A stretch of DNA of 64,000 bases from Saprospiraceae bacterium (GCA_026982695.1 JALSGS010000033.1:96036-160035), one strand, 5' to 3'. Shown: positions 53,922 to 62,734, numbered from the stretch's first letter. A program made the numbers and translations. Notes: generated from the sequence alone by a model not told the origin.

Positions 53922-55046
53922 ATGCATAAATTAAATGATATGCAGCCCTTGAAAAAGCGCTTTTACATTTCCTTGGGGGCTTTGTGCTTGATGTGGCTAT
54001 TTAGTTTGTTGCCATCTTGGTGGATTGAGCAGTGGTATAGTAGATGGATGTATCCTTGGTTGCACAGCATGTTGGCCAATATGTTTAATGCATTACCTAT
54101 TCCTGGTGTATATATCTTACTCATCTTGTTTTTTCTTGAAACGGCGTTGAGCATACGCCGTATTTGGCGAAAGCCACAAAGATGGAAGCGATTGGTACTT
54201 AGCAGTGCGAACGTGATAATCTGGCTTGTAGTGCTTTTTCAACTGCTTTGGGGGTTCAACTACAAGCGTGTGCCCATAGCACGTCAATTACAGTTTGAAC
54301 CTGTGGTACCCGATACGACTATGTTGCGATCATTGGCTTTTGAAGCAGTGGACAGCCTTAATGCATTAGCTTGTGAGGTGCCTCGCATCGATAGCGTATT
54401 GCTGCGATCGGTTGCAGTGCGCTTGGACCTACCTCGTCGTCTTCGAGCTATTTGGTCAGATAGTGGCTACTGCCCATGCCCCTATACGCGTGTGCGCGAT
54501 GTGAAACCAGCTGGAATATTGCTGCGATTTGGTACTGCTGGGTTTTACTTACCTTACTCGGCTGAAGCACATGTCGATCAGGGGTTGCACACCCTACAGC
54601 TACCTTTTGTGTTGGCCCATGAGTTGGCACATGGTCAAGGCTTTGGTGCTGAAAGTGAGTGCAACTTTTGGGCTTGGTATGCTACTACTACTTTAGCTGA
54701 TCCACTAGTGCGCTATAGTGGGTGGTATCATTGGTGGTTGTATTTGACCGATGAGCTGCGCCGTTTTGCTCCATCCATTTTACAGCAAGCTCGTGCCCAG
54801 CTCAATCCTTGGGTGAGGCGCGATATGCGTGCTGTAAAATGGCAAATGGATCGATATCCAGATTTCTTGCCTGCCTTGCGCAATTGGCTGTACAATCAAT
54901 ATCTGTTGATACAGGGCGTAGAAGGCGGAATGGCCAATTATGGGCATGTTGTTCAGATGGTGATCGCCTGGCGTCAAAAACAAGGAGCTTTTCCCGAGCT
55001 TATGCGTCAATTAGTACCTGGATCATCTGGATTAACACCTCATTGA
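53922..55046 (+). CDS. DUF3810 membrane protein with zinc-protease-like HELAH motif
   Basis: This 374-residue protein has three hydrophobic helices near the N-terminus (about 15-35, 55-85, 100-120) and then a soluble domain. The motif FVLAHELAHGQGFGAESECN (His233, Glu234, His237) is an HExxH metallopeptidase-like site with a following Glu-rich stretch that may supply the third ligand. It matches DUF3810, a Bacteroidota family without a proven substrate. ATG 53922 or 53940 may be the start. The gene ends 47 bp inside the 3' end of the convergent mqnB gene. A membrane-bound protease is the most likely activity, by inference. Confidence 0.88.
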   Translation: MHKLNDMQPLKKRFYISLGALCLMWLFSLLPSWWIEQWYSRWMYPWLHSMLANMFNALPIPGVYILLILFFLETALSIRRIWRKPQRWKRLVLSSANVIIWLVVLFQLLWGFNYKRVPIARQLQFEPVVPDTTMLRSLAFEAVDSLNALACEVPRIDSVLLRSVAVRLDLPRRLRAIWSDSGYCPCPYTRVRDVKPAGILLRFGTAGFYLPYSAEAHVDQGLHTLQLPFVLAHELAHGQGFGAESECNFWAWYATTTLADPLVRYSGWYHWWLYLTDELRRFAPSILQQARAQLNPWVRRDMRAVKWQMDRYPDFLPALRNWLYNQYLLIQGVEGGMANYGHVVQMVIAWRQKQGAFPELMRQLVPGSSGLTPH

Positions 55047-55683
55047 GGCTATTTATGGCCTCGGCCAACTTCCAGTTGGCTCGCTGACGTGCCTCGACGC
55101 GATTGGACAAGCTTCGTATGCTAATGAAGGGTACCTGATGGATTAAGCAAGCCAGAAAGAAAGCGGCCCCTTCCATGTTTTCTACGTCGACATCTGGAAA
55201 TTTGTGGCGCAGTTGGCGAAGTGCACTTTCTGTGCCTGTAACATTATTCACACTCAGCCCATGGGCTTTGGGCAGGAAGGAGAAGCCATAGCTTTGGTCG
55301 TTGTACAACACACCATCGCGAAAAGGTGGGGCGTTGGGCTCAATGAGCCCCATTTCGTGTGCGGTGATAAAGCTACCATCTGCTTGGGTAGCGCCCAAGT
55401 CGCCTAGACGCTCACTGACTACTTCCACCACGTTTGCTAAGGGCCATTTGTCGTGAAATGCACCGGCGACACCTGCTTGGATGGCTATATCGGGTCGATG
55501 TAAGGCAAATAGGTGGCCCAAGTTGAGGGCTGTCAAAGGCATTCCCACCCCGGTAATGCATATTTGCAGGTGATGGTTGCCCAGCGAATATGAGTTTGTC
55601 ACTTTGGATGCGTAGTGCGCGTCGAGCCACTGCAACAGAGGAGTCACCTCAAAAGGTGTGGCAGAAGCAATCAATATGTGCAT
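55000..55683 (-). CDS. mqnB: Futalosine hydrolase
   Basis: This 227-residue protein of the nucleoside phosphorylase/MTAN fold releases adenine or hypoxanthine from (6-amino-6-deoxy)futalosine in the futalosine route to menaquinone. Marks are HILIASATPFEVTPLLQWL at the start, AGVAGAFHD, and the nucleoside-binding NMEGAAFFLACL with the catalytic Asp-type region SIRSLSNRVEARQRANW. ATG 55683 is used; the open frame above it crosses the divergent glycerate kinase gene. The starts of mqnB and that gene are only 15 bp apart. The remaining menaquinone genes are not in this window. Confidence 0.9.
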   Translation of the reverse strand: MHILIASATPFEVTPLLQWLDAHYASKVTNSYSLGNHHLQICITGVGMPLTALNLGHLFALHRPDIAIQAGVAGAFHDKWPLANVVEVVSERLGDLGATQADGSFITAHEMGLIEPNAPPFRDGVLYNDQSYGFSFLPKAHGLSVNNVTGTESALRQLRHKFPDVDVENMEGAAFFLACLIHQVPFISIRSLSNRVEARQRANWKLAEAINSLNEVLIQMIQVLIDA

Positions 55684-55698
55684 TATATTTTCTTTCAA

Positions 55699-56865
55699 AT
55701 GGCAAAAAACGCGGTGAAAGTACTTATTGCCCCCGATTCCTTCAAGGAAGCCTTGCCAGCTACTGAGGTAGTAGAAGCTATTTGCCGTGGGTTGCAAATG
55801 GCTAGCCCAAAATTAGTGTGTATTCCTTGCCCTTTGGCTGATGGCGGAGAACATACCCTTGACGTGTGGCTCTATCATGTGCAGGGACGTCGTCATCACA
55901 TAAAGGTAGGCGATGCATTGGGGCGGCCACGAGCTGTAGCTATAGGCTTGTCTGCTGATGGGCGGACAGCTTTGGTGGAGCTGGCTCAAGCTGCCGGACT
56001 CGAACACATAGCTGTGGCGCAACGCAATCCATTGTATATGTCAACTTTTGGTGTTGGGCAAATGATCCGGGCTGCTGCTCGGCAAGGTGCCAGTAGCTTG
56101 GTGCTCACATTGGGCGGGAGTGCCACTCATGATTGTGGCGCTGGTATGGCCGCTGCCCTGGGATGGCGATTTTTGGATGAGACGGGAACAGCTTTTGTGC
56201 CTACAGGTGCCACGTTGGATCGCGTGGTACGCATCGAGCCACCAGAATCACCGTGCCAGTTTCAAGAGGTGATCGCGTGGTGTGATGTACAGAACCCACT
56301 TTTAGGGCCACAGGGAGCCGCGCACACTTATGCAGCGCAAAAAGGTGCTACGCCAGAAGAGGTAGCACTCCTCGAAAGGAAAACTCATCACTTTGCTCAG
56401 TTATTGGAACACACGATGGGGTGTGCCGTGGCGTCGATACCTGGTAGTGGGGCGGCAGGTGGTATGGGGGCGGGTGCTATGGTTTTTCTCGGCGCTCGCT
56501 TGGTGCCAGGAGCTGCGTGGTTGTTGGACGAAATCGGTTTTGACCAGTATTTGACTCAGGCCCACTGGCTCATTACGGGTGAGGGGCAGTTCGATGCACA
56601 AACTGCTCATGGCAAACTCATCGCTACGGTGGCAGCCCGTGCGCAGCATCGAGAGGTGGGAGTAGTGGTCCTATGCGGTAGCTTGGAGGCTACACCTGAA
56701 CAGATACGCGCTATGGGAGTGACTGCAGCCATGAGCATCGTACCTGGCCCTGTCGATTTATCGCAGTCTTTGACGCATACATCGGAGTGGCTTACTTATG
56801 CAGCATGGGCTGTAGGCCGGATCATTATTCACACAGATTCCTCAACAGGCAATTCTTCAAAGTAG
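55699..56865 (+). CDS. Glycerate 2-kinase (GarK/GlxK type)
   Basis: This 388-residue kinase phosphorylates glycerate to 2-phosphoglycerate, feeding it into glycolysis. Marks are VLIAPDSFKEALPATEVVEA at the start, PLADGGEHTLD, the LTLGGSATHDCGAGMAAALG core and ITGEGQFDAQTAHGKLIATV. The length fits the family. ATG 55699 lies only 15 bp from the mqnB start on the other strand, so both promoters must lie inside the partner's coding region or be shared with upstream DNA. Its 3' end overlaps the convergent asparaginase-like gene by 37 bp. Confidence 0.95.
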   Translation: MAKNAVKVLIAPDSFKEALPATEVVEAICRGLQMASPKLVCIPCPLADGGEHTLDVWLYHVQGRRHHIKVGDALGRPRAVAIGLSADGRTALVELAQAAGLEHIAVAQRNPLYMSTFGVGQMIRAAARQGASSLVLTLGGSATHDCGAGMAAALGWRFLDETGTAFVPTGATLDRVVRIEPPESPCQFQEVIAWCDVQNPLLGPQGAAHTYAAQKGATPEEVALLERKTHHFAQLLEHTMGCAVASIPGSGAAGGMGAGAMVFLGARLVPGAAWLLDEIGFDQYLTQAHWLITGEGQFDAQTAHGKLIATVAARAQHREVGVVVLCGSLEATPEQIRAMGVTAAMSIVPGPVDLSQSLTHTSEWLTYAAWAVGRIIIHTDSSTGNSSK

Positions 56866-57353
56866 CCTGTACGGGGATTCTTGCGCACGTTGTTCCAGTG
56901 AAAGTAACGGCCATTCATGGCAACATACACACCGGGTGGCAGTGTTTGTACAAAAGCCAATGCACTGCCTAGGTTGAAAAAGCCATCACTTGAAGTGCCA
57001 AAGGCATAAGGGATCAGTGCACCTGTCAGCACGATCGTCTTTCCCTCTATCTTTTGCTCGGCCAGGTAGCGCGCCGTGTGTACCATCGTATCGGTACCAT
57101 GGGTGATGAGAATCTGGTTTGTTTTGGTCAGGCGACAATTATGTGCTATGATCGCTCGGTCGGCATCTGTCATGTCTAAGCTGTCGATCATCATCAACGT
57201 TTTGATGTCCACATCTAAGGTACAGCGCCCTCGTTCGAGCATCTTGGGTATGTGCGTGTCTTTAAAAAATAGTCCTCCTGAGAGGTAATCGTATTCCTTG
57301 TCGAAAGTGCCTCCTGTAACAAAAATCTGGATCATGAGCTGACGATCATTCAT
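56829..57353 (-). CDS. Asparaginase N-domain protein
   Basis: This 174-residue protein holds only the N-terminal domain of a type I/II L-asparaginase (full enzymes are about 330). It shows the first catalytic Thr region FVTGGTFDKEYDY and the second, ILITHGTDTMVHTARYLAEQ, with the Thr-Asp pair. The third, TIVLTGALIPY, and the substrate-binding SSDGFFNL follow. The C-terminal domain that completes the dimer is absent. Short proteins of this type are known in Bacteroidota but uncharacterised; hydrolysis of asparagine or of small amides is uncertain. ATG 57353 shares its first base with the upstream TAA stop (TAATG), which supports this start and tight coupling to the zinc-ribbon gene. Confidence 0.88.
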   Translation of the reverse strand: MNDRQLMIQIFVTGGTFDKEYDYLSGGLFFKDTHIPKMLERGRCTLDVDIKTLMMIDSLDMTDADRAIIAHNCRLTKTNQILITHGTDTMVHTARYLAEQKIEGKTIVLTGALIPYAFGTSSDGFFNLGSALAFVQTLPPGVYVAMNGRYFHWNNVRKNPRTGYFEELPVEESV

Positions 57354-58501
57354 TATTGAGTAAATACTCCTTGCTGACGCAAAAAGTATAATAGCGCCAA
57401 GATAGCCACGAAACCCAGTACAAGGATAGCGATTTTCACCCAAGACAAGGGCTTACTGCCACTTACTTTACCAGTTTGCCCATTGATCATGAAGTGATAG
57501 CGTTTGCCTTTATAGGTATACGCTGCAATCCAGATGGGCAAAAAGATGAGTTTGAAAGTTTGATCGGACTTGTGGCTGCGAATATACAGGTTGCGCTGGG
57601 TGTCGCCGCCCAATTGTGCAGCACACATCTGCCTGATGCGATGGTCCATGATTTTGTCCGCAATTTGGTAGCCTTTATCTACCTCCACCTGATAGACTTC
57701 GGCGTCCCATCCCAACATCAGGCGAGGGTCGAAATTGACTAACTCATCTAAGCGATAGGGTTCGATTTCGGCTACTTTCTCGGGCGTAAGCCCTCCAGAG
57801 GCAGGCACCAACACATCATCGAAAAAATGGCTCAAATGTCCGCTGCGATGTACCCAGCGTATGCGGCGTTCTTGCACTACTTTAGGTTTGCCATTGACCA
57901 TAATGGTACGCGTCACATAGTAATAATAGCCCGCATCTCCTTCCCAGTCGCTTTCAGTTTGGGCGTCAAATGTCCAAAAAGGCAAATACATGCCCTGAAG
58001 AAAGGATATTTGGGCTAGTCGCTTGAGTTGGTTGGGATGAAACCATCCTTGTTTGATCCACTTTTTGAATAGTGTGGTGGCTTTAGCGCGTCCGATATAG
58101 AAGGGAATGATGCCTACAGGCTTGATAAACTTTTGGGTAATGGCTTGTACGTTGATGTTTTCACTCCCACAAAAACTGCAGCGAATGTGTACTTCGTCGG
58201 AATCTACTAATACCTTGGCCCCACAGTTATGACACTCAAATTGTTGGCGGCCTATTTCCTGAGGCGACCAAGTGGTTATGGCGCGGGCAATCTCAGATAA
58301 ACTCTGTTCTACCACTTGGTCATTGGCTCGGTCAAAGTCTTCTTCATATCCGCAATATGGGCAGACGATTCGCTGCTTTTCTGCAGCATATTGGAGCTGC
58401 CCTCCACACGAAGGGCATTCTTCGTACAGAGTACCTTTTACAAAGGAAGAAGACGTGGACTGCGAGCTAGGTTTTGGCGATTGTGCTTGTGGCTCAGGCA
58501 T
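57353..58501 (-). CDS. Zinc-ribbon membrane protein (TFIIB-type zinc finger)
   Basis: This 382-residue protein has a Ser/Pro/Gln-rich start and two zinc ribbons: Cys29, 32, 47, 50 (CPSCGG and CPYCG) and Cys90, 93, 108, 111 (CHNCG and CSFCG). A soluble domain of about 220 residues follows (FIKPVGIIPFYIGRAKATTLF, MYLPFWTFDAQTESDWEGDA), and one C-terminal membrane helix at about 350-373. The layout resembles B. subtilis YdjG, which is encoded beside the SPFH protein YdjI. Here an SPFH gene lies just upstream on the same strand (57 bp). This suggests a membrane-associated complex sensing envelope stress, by analogy only. Confidence 0.85.
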   Translation of the reverse strand: MPEPQAQSPKPSSQSTSSSFVKGTLYEECPSCGGQLQYAAEKQRIVCPYCGYEEDFDRANDQVVEQSLSEIARAITTWSPQEIGRQQFECHNCGAKVLVDSDEVHIRCSFCGSENINVQAITQKFIKPVGIIPFYIGRAKATTLFKKWIKQGWFHPNQLKRLAQISFLQGMYLPFWTFDAQTESDWEGDAGYYYYVTRTIMVNGKPKVVQERRIRWVHRSGHLSHFFDDVLVPASGGLTPEKVAEIEPYRLDELVNFDPRLMLGWDAEVYQVEVDKGYQIADKIMDHRIRQMCAAQLGGDTQRNLYIRSHKSDQTFKLIFLPIWIAAYTYKGKRYHFMINGQTGKVSGSKPLSWVKIAILVLGFVAILALLYFLRQQGVFTQ

Positions 58502-58558
58502 GGCCGTCTGAAGGTAAACGAAAGTCAGATGAAAAGAGCACCTTATTATACGCCGCTT

Positions 58559-59557
58559 TTACAAGCGGCTTAGCAATTCCTTTTTCTTAGCTTCGAATTC
58601 TTCTTGCGTGAGGATGCCTTCTTTCACCATCCCGCCCAACTGCTTGAGCAAGTCCAGAATTTCTTGCTTGGACTGAGCCGTAGTATCACTTGCTGGTTTT
58701 GGTCTTTCTTGGCTGTCCATCATCATTTTGGCCATGCCTAGCCCCACACCAATGCCGATGCCTTCACCTGCCCCTCCTCCAGGATTGTCTGCTGCTTTTT
58801 CGATAGCTTGAGCTTGCAGAAAACGCGTAAAGCGCTCCATATCTTCGACCATGTTCATGTTGGTGACCTTGTCGTAAAAGGCTTCGACTTCTTTGGGCAG
58901 CGTGGTACTTGTGATTTGAAATTTCGTAATCTCCAGCCCAAAGGGTTCGACATCCTTTTGGAGGAAAGGTCGAATCTTGTCGCCTAACTCAGTGTAATTG
59001 GCCACTAACCCCATTACTGAGATGCCTGACTCGGCCAGCACTTCCGAAAACTTGGGGGCTACAATGCCACGTAGTCGTTCTTCGATGTCTTGAATACGCA
59101 GCACGGGATGAGTACCTGCAAACTCTTTGAAAAAGGTTGCCGGATCTTTTACCTTTACGAAATACACGCCATGAGCGCGCACCCGAACCTGCTTAAACTG
59201 GGGGTCAGTCATGATTACCGGGTTGGGTGTGCCCCATTTTAGATTGGTAAATGTACGCGTGCTGATAAAGTAAACATCTACCTTAAAAGGCGATTTAAAC
59301 CCTTTGTCCCAGTTGCGCAAAGTGGTGAGTACGGGAAGGTTTTCGGTGATCAACTCCCATTGGCCAGGTCCCAACACGTCGGCAATTTGCCCTTCATCGA
59401 CGAACAGGGCTACCTGCGACTCACGAACCGTTAGTTGTGCACCATATTTAATATTGGCATCCCGATCGGGAAACTTCCACAATACTACATCAGGATCCTG
59501 TTCGACCCAATCAATTACCTCAATGAACTCGTCTTTGAAAAAGTCAAATAACCCCAT
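58559..59557 (-). CDS. SPFH/virion-core-type protein with C-terminal SHOCT
   Basis: This 332-residue protein begins MGLFDFFKDEFIEVIDWVEQ and has an SPFH (band 7) domain at about 30-230, including RVRAHGVYFVKVKDPATFFKE and EPFGLEITKFQITSTTLPKE. A Gly-rich linker (NPGGGAGEGIGIGVGLGMAK) leads to a C-terminal SHOCT-like helix pair (LLKQLGGMVKEGILTQEEFE). It is the YdjI or virion-core family rather than stomatin, since there is no N-terminal membrane helix. It likely forms a membrane-associated oligomer. It heads a minus-strand group with the zinc-ribbon protein and the asparaginase-like protein, the first pair resembling the ydjI-ydjG neighbours of B. subtilis. Confidence 0.9.
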   Translation of the reverse strand: MGLFDFFKDEFIEVIDWVEQDPDVVLWKFPDRDANIKYGAQLTVRESQVALFVDEGQIADVLGPGQWELITENLPVLTTLRNWDKGFKSPFKVDVYFISTRTFTNLKWGTPNPVIMTDPQFKQVRVRAHGVYFVKVKDPATFFKEFAGTHPVLRIQDIEERLRGIVAPKFSEVLAESGISVMGLVANYTELGDKIRPFLQKDVEPFGLEITKFQITSTTLPKEVEAFYDKVTNMNMVEDMERFTRFLQAQAIEKAADNPGGGAGEGIGIGVGLGMAKMMMDSQERPKPASDTTAQSKQEILDLLKQLGGMVKEGILTQEEFEAKKKELLSRL

Positions 59558-59676
59558 AATAAACTCACTTTTAAGGAATTCAGTGGTTGATGAAAGTGGG
59601 CCCTAGTGTAACACTTTTTCGCCGTGTTGCAAAGCTTTTCTGACTAGCAACCCTAATAATTTGTCTGTTTGCCTAT

Positions 59677-60027
59677 TTAGGCCGAGAAAGAAGTGCCACA
59701 ACCACATGTTTCTTGTGCATTAGGATTGTCGAAGGTAAATCCCCGATTGTTAAGCCCTTCTGCCCAGTCAATGCGCGTACCCATTAAGTATAACAAGTGA
59801 GCTTTCTGAATAAAGATTTTCAGCCCTTGATACTCGTACACTTCGTCGTTTTCCTTTTGTTGGTCGAAGCCCAGCACGTAGGTAAAGCCTGCACACCCCC
59901 CACCTTTTACCCCTACGCGCAGGCCCATCTCGTCAGAAATTTGTTGGTCTGCTTTGATTTCCATGAGTTGTTGAAAGGCAGATGGAGTAATGGTAAGAGG
60001 TAGTTCTTTAGTAAGTGTTGCAGCCAT
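59677..60027 (-). CDS. A-type Fe-S carrier (IscA/ErpA/HesB family)
   Basis: This 116-residue protein binds an Fe-S cluster or iron and delivers it to client proteins. The three cysteines are Cys45 in KGGGCAGFTY and Cys108/Cys110 in ETCGCGTSF, the family pattern. ATG 60027 is chosen; the ORF continues upstream, but that segment overlaps a promoter-like TATTTTTG at 60045-60052. The opening PLTITPSAFQQLMEIKADQQ is standard. It is monocistronic and divergent from the membrane-anchored gene at 60175. With mrp and the Nfu scaffold (2064-3483) this makes three Fe-S biogenesis genes in the window, though not in one operon. Confidence 0.95.
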   Translation of the reverse strand: MAATLTKELPLTITPSAFQQLMEIKADQQISDEMGLRVGVKGGGCAGFTYVLGFDQQKENDEVYEYQGLKIFIQKAHLLYLMGTRIDWAEGLNNRGFTFDNPNAQETCGCGTSFSA

Positions 60028-60174
60028 AGTCCCTTCAATTTTTGCAAAAATACAAAACACTTTGGGCTAAGGTTCATTTGCCTTTTGGCAAATTGCTCAT
60101 CTTTGGGCCCCGCTGAGCAAGAGCCGATGTGTAGCTTTGCTTGGCAGTATGTCACACTATAGAGAAACTTTAAC

Positions 60175-60717
60175 ATGGCAGCAATGTCTGGATTGCTCAG
60201 CTTTTTGCTCGAAATACTCAAATTAACCATCCCTGGGCTGATCGTATTTTTTACGGCCTATCGGCTCATCAAATCGTTTCTGGACAAGCAACTACAACTC
60301 AAGCAAGTGGAGTTGAGCCAACAAGTGCGCAAAACCACTTTGCCGCTCAAACTTCAGGCATACGAACGCTTGGCATTGCTCATGGAGCGCATCAGTTTGC
60401 CCAATTTGGTGTTGCGTATTCGCGTAGAGGGTACTCATGCAGCTGCCTTGCGCGTAGCACTGCTCATGGCTATTCAACAGGAATTCGAACACAACGTCAG
60501 CCAACAAATTTACGTTTCTGACAACTTGTGGCATATCGTTAAACTGGCTCGCCAAGAGGTGGAGCAAATCATTAACGGAGTAGCAGAGCAAGTCGACCCT
60601 AAAGCTGATTCCAAAGTATTGGCAGATGCCTTGATCCTGTTTTTTGAAAAACAGGAAGAACCAGCTACGACAAAGGCTGTGCAGGCCATACGGAAAGAAG
60701 CTGCACTCTATCTGTGA
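60175..60717 (+). CDS. Membrane-anchored Bacteroidota protein of unknown function
   Basis: This 180-residue protein has one N-terminal membrane helix (about 10-30, EILKLTIPGLIVFFTAYRLI) and then a helical cytosolic domain. The conserved core is KTTLPLKLQAYERLALLMER followed by ISLPNLVLRI and LLMAIQQEFEHNVSQQIYVS. I believe this is a widespread Bacteroidota family (possibly DUF7935) with no known function. ATG 60175 is used; ATG 60184 is equally close. The protein resembles the coiled membrane anchors of ATP synthase b-type subunits in shape but shares no signature. It precedes the dnaA region by 339 bp with no visible terminator. Confidence 0.8.
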   Translation: MAAMSGLLSFLLEILKLTIPGLIVFFTAYRLIKSFLDKQLQLKQVELSQQVRKTTLPLKLQAYERLALLMERISLPNLVLRIRVEGTHAAALRVALLMAIQQEFEHNVSQQIYVSDNLWHIVKLARQEVEQIINGVAEQVDPKADSKVLADALILFFEKQEEPATTKAVQAIRKEAALYL

Positions 60718-61056
60718 AGTGGACTTTCTATTGAAAAAATCAGATACTGAAAATGAGATTGTTGTAAAGATGCATGACATTTAATTGATTGAAAATCATT
60801 ATTTTAATCTTATGGTCTTGTGTTGTGATTGGGTAAAAAAGATCTCTTGTCAGCTTGGAAATGTCGCTTGATTCGGCCCATATTTGTACTTGCGCAAGAC
60901 GCCTTCCCGCGATCTTTCTTGTGCACGTACTGAGGCTTCCTGCATGATCACGGATTGGCATCCCTCTTATTTTACAATACAGGCTTACTGATACCCAGGC
61001 ACTCCATTTAGGTTGTGTGTGCTTTTGTATTTGTTCACTTATTTACCCAGCAGGTA
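60718..61056. other. 339-bp non-coding region before dnaA
   Basis: The first ~120 bp are strongly AT-rich (60730-60850). I searched both strands for TTWTNCACA DnaA boxes and found none. No long open frame with a credible start and no tRNA-like fold is visible. It presumably carries the dnaA promoter, but no TTG-N20-TAnnTTTG pair is clear. Confidence 0.5.
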
Positions 61057-62529
61057 ATGAATCAATCTGAAGTCAGGATGGTTGACAAAGACTGCGTGGC
61101 TGTCTGGGGCAGTTGCCTGGAGATCATCAAGCGAAATGTAAACCCCCAGTCATTCCGCACTTGGTTTGAACCTATCAAGCCCGTAAAGCTTGAGCGCAAT
61201 GTGCTCACGATTCAAGTGCCCAACAAGTTTTTTTACGAGTGGCTGGAAGAGCACTTTGTCATGGTATTGCGCCGTGCCATTAAAAAGGAGCTGGGCGAAA
61301 AGGGGCGTTTGGAATACCAGATTCTATTAGGTGATGGCCCGCATCGCACAGCTGCACGGGCTGGCCAGCCAGGTGGAGGACGTGCCAAGAAGCCCAAGAA
61401 AAAGGAGCAAGACGGGGCACTGGGCTTAGTAAATGCCAAAGAAATCAAAAATCCGTTTGTCATTCCCGGCATCAAGCCGCTAAAGATCAATCCACAGCTC
61501 AATCCTTCTTTTACTTTTGACACTTTCATTGAAGGGGATTGCAACAGACTGGCGCGCGCTGCGAGCTTGAGTATCGCCGAGCGGCCGGGCACCACATCTT
61601 TCAACCCCTTAGTCATTTTTGGCGATGTCGGTCTAGGCAAGACTCATCTAGCACAGGCTATTGGCAACAAAGTTGTGGAGCTTTACCCCCAAAAGTCAGT
61701 GCTGTACGTGTCGTGTGAAAAGTTTACCAATCAAATCATCGATGCGATTCGCAACAATGCTGTCAATGATTTGGTCAATTTTTACCAACTGCTCGACGTA
61801 CTCATTGTCGATGATATTCAGTTTCTAAGTAACAAACCCAAAACACAAGAGATCTTTTTTTACATATTCAACCAGTTGCATCAAAACCAAAAGCAGATTG
61901 TGCTGACTAGCGATCGGGCACCTAAAGACTTGCCAGGGATGGAGCCCCGCCTGATTTCGCGCTTTAAATGGGGGCTTTCAGCCGACCTGCAACCACCCGA
62001 ATTCGAAACGCGTATGGCTATTATGTGGGCCAAAATGAAGCGCGAAGGCGTGGAACTTCCCGATGATGTAGTTGAGTTCATCTGTTATCAAATACAGAGC
62101 AATATCCGCGAGTTGGAAGGTGTATTGGTCTCGCTGAGTGCGCAAGCCATGCTCAACGGCCGTCAAATTGATCTGGAATTGGCCAAAGAGGTGATCAACA
62201 AATTCGTCAATCATTTGCACCGAGAAATCACTGTAGACTTTATTCAACAGTTGGTGGCCGAATATTTCAATGTGCCAGTAGAAAAGCTGGCCAGCAAAAC
62301 GCGTAAGCGACAAGTCGTTATTGCACGGCAGTTGTCGATGTATCTGGCCAAAAAACTGACAGGAAAGTCGCTCAAAGCCATAGGTCAAACTTTTGGAGGG
62401 CGCGACCACAGTACAGTGATTTATAGCTGTCGGACTGTGGAAAGCCTCATGGATACCGATCAGGTATTTAAAGGCAAGGTGGAAGATCTAGAAAAGAAAA
62501 TTAGACTGAGCCTTAAGTCAAATGGTTGA
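61057..62529 (+). CDS. dnaA: Chromosomal replication initiator DnaA
   Basis: This 490-residue AAA+ protein opens the replication origin. Domain I is at about 8-90 (CLEIIKRNVNPQSFRTWFEP). A short basic linker (RAKKPKKKEQDG) is followed by the AAA+ domain, with Walker A GDVGLGKTH at 189-197 and Walker B LIVDDIQFL near 249-257. Sensor elements lie in IVLTSDRAPKDLPGMEPRLI. Domain IV ends with the DNA-binding signature GGRDHSTVIYSCRTVE from about 447. ATG 61057 follows CAGGTA; ATG 61078 is possible. The domain II linker is short, as usual for Bacteroidota. No DnaA boxes are seen next to it, so the origin may lie elsewhere. Confidence 0.98.
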   Translation: MNQSEVRMVDKDCVAVWGSCLEIIKRNVNPQSFRTWFEPIKPVKLERNVLTIQVPNKFFYEWLEEHFVMVLRRAIKKELGEKGRLEYQILLGDGPHRTAARAGQPGGGRAKKPKKKEQDGALGLVNAKEIKNPFVIPGIKPLKINPQLNPSFTFDTFIEGDCNRLARAASLSIAERPGTTSFNPLVIFGDVGLGKTHLAQAIGNKVVELYPQKSVLYVSCEKFTNQIIDAIRNNAVNDLVNFYQLLDVLIVDDIQFLSNKPKTQEIFFYIFNQLHQNQKQIVLTSDRAPKDLPGMEPRLISRFKWGLSADLQPPEFETRMAIMWAKMKREGVELPDDVVEFICYQIQSNIRELEGVLVSLSAQAMLNGRQIDLELAKEVINKFVNHLHREITVDFIQQLVAEYFNVPVEKLASKTRKRQVVIARQLSMYLAKKLTGKSLKAIGQTFGGRDHSTVIYSCRTVESLMDTDQVFKGKVEDLEKKIRLSLKSNG

Positions 62530-62575
62530 TAATGAGGTTGTTGCATCGCAATGTAACTCTTTTTTTCGCTAAGGG

Positions 62576-62606
62576 TTGTAAATAAAAACTGGCTTTTCTA
62601 CCTTTG
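62576..62606 (+). promoter_or_regulatory. Bacteroidota promoter of tRNA-Ser
   Basis: TTG at 62576-62578 and TACCTTTG at 62599-62606 match the -33/-7 elements with a 20-bp spacer, the preferred distance. The -7 box is 36 nt before the mature tRNA start. Confidence 0.7.
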
Positions 62607-62642
62607 CCGCCACTGGAAATGAAACAGCATTTGGAGCTTTGA

Positions 62643-62732
62643 GGTGGAGTGGGTGAGTGGCTGAAACCACCGGTTTGCTAAACCGGCGTACTCCGAAAAG
62701 GGGTACCGCGGGTTCGAATCCCGCCTCCACCG
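62643..62732 (+). tRNA. tRNA-Ser (anticodon GCT)
   Basis: The acceptor stem GGTGGAG (62643-62649) pairs with CTCCACC (62725-62731), followed by the discriminator G. The anticodon loop in CCGGTTTGCTAAACCGG carries GCT. A long variable arm (TACTCCGAAAAGGGGTA) and the T-loop GGTTCGAATCC are present, as expected of a class II tRNA. CCA is not encoded. Confidence 0.97.
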
Positions 62733-62734
62733 CT

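Noticed and set aside
60718..61056. Replication origin next to dnaA
   Set aside because: The region is AT-rich but has no DnaA-box match on either strand.
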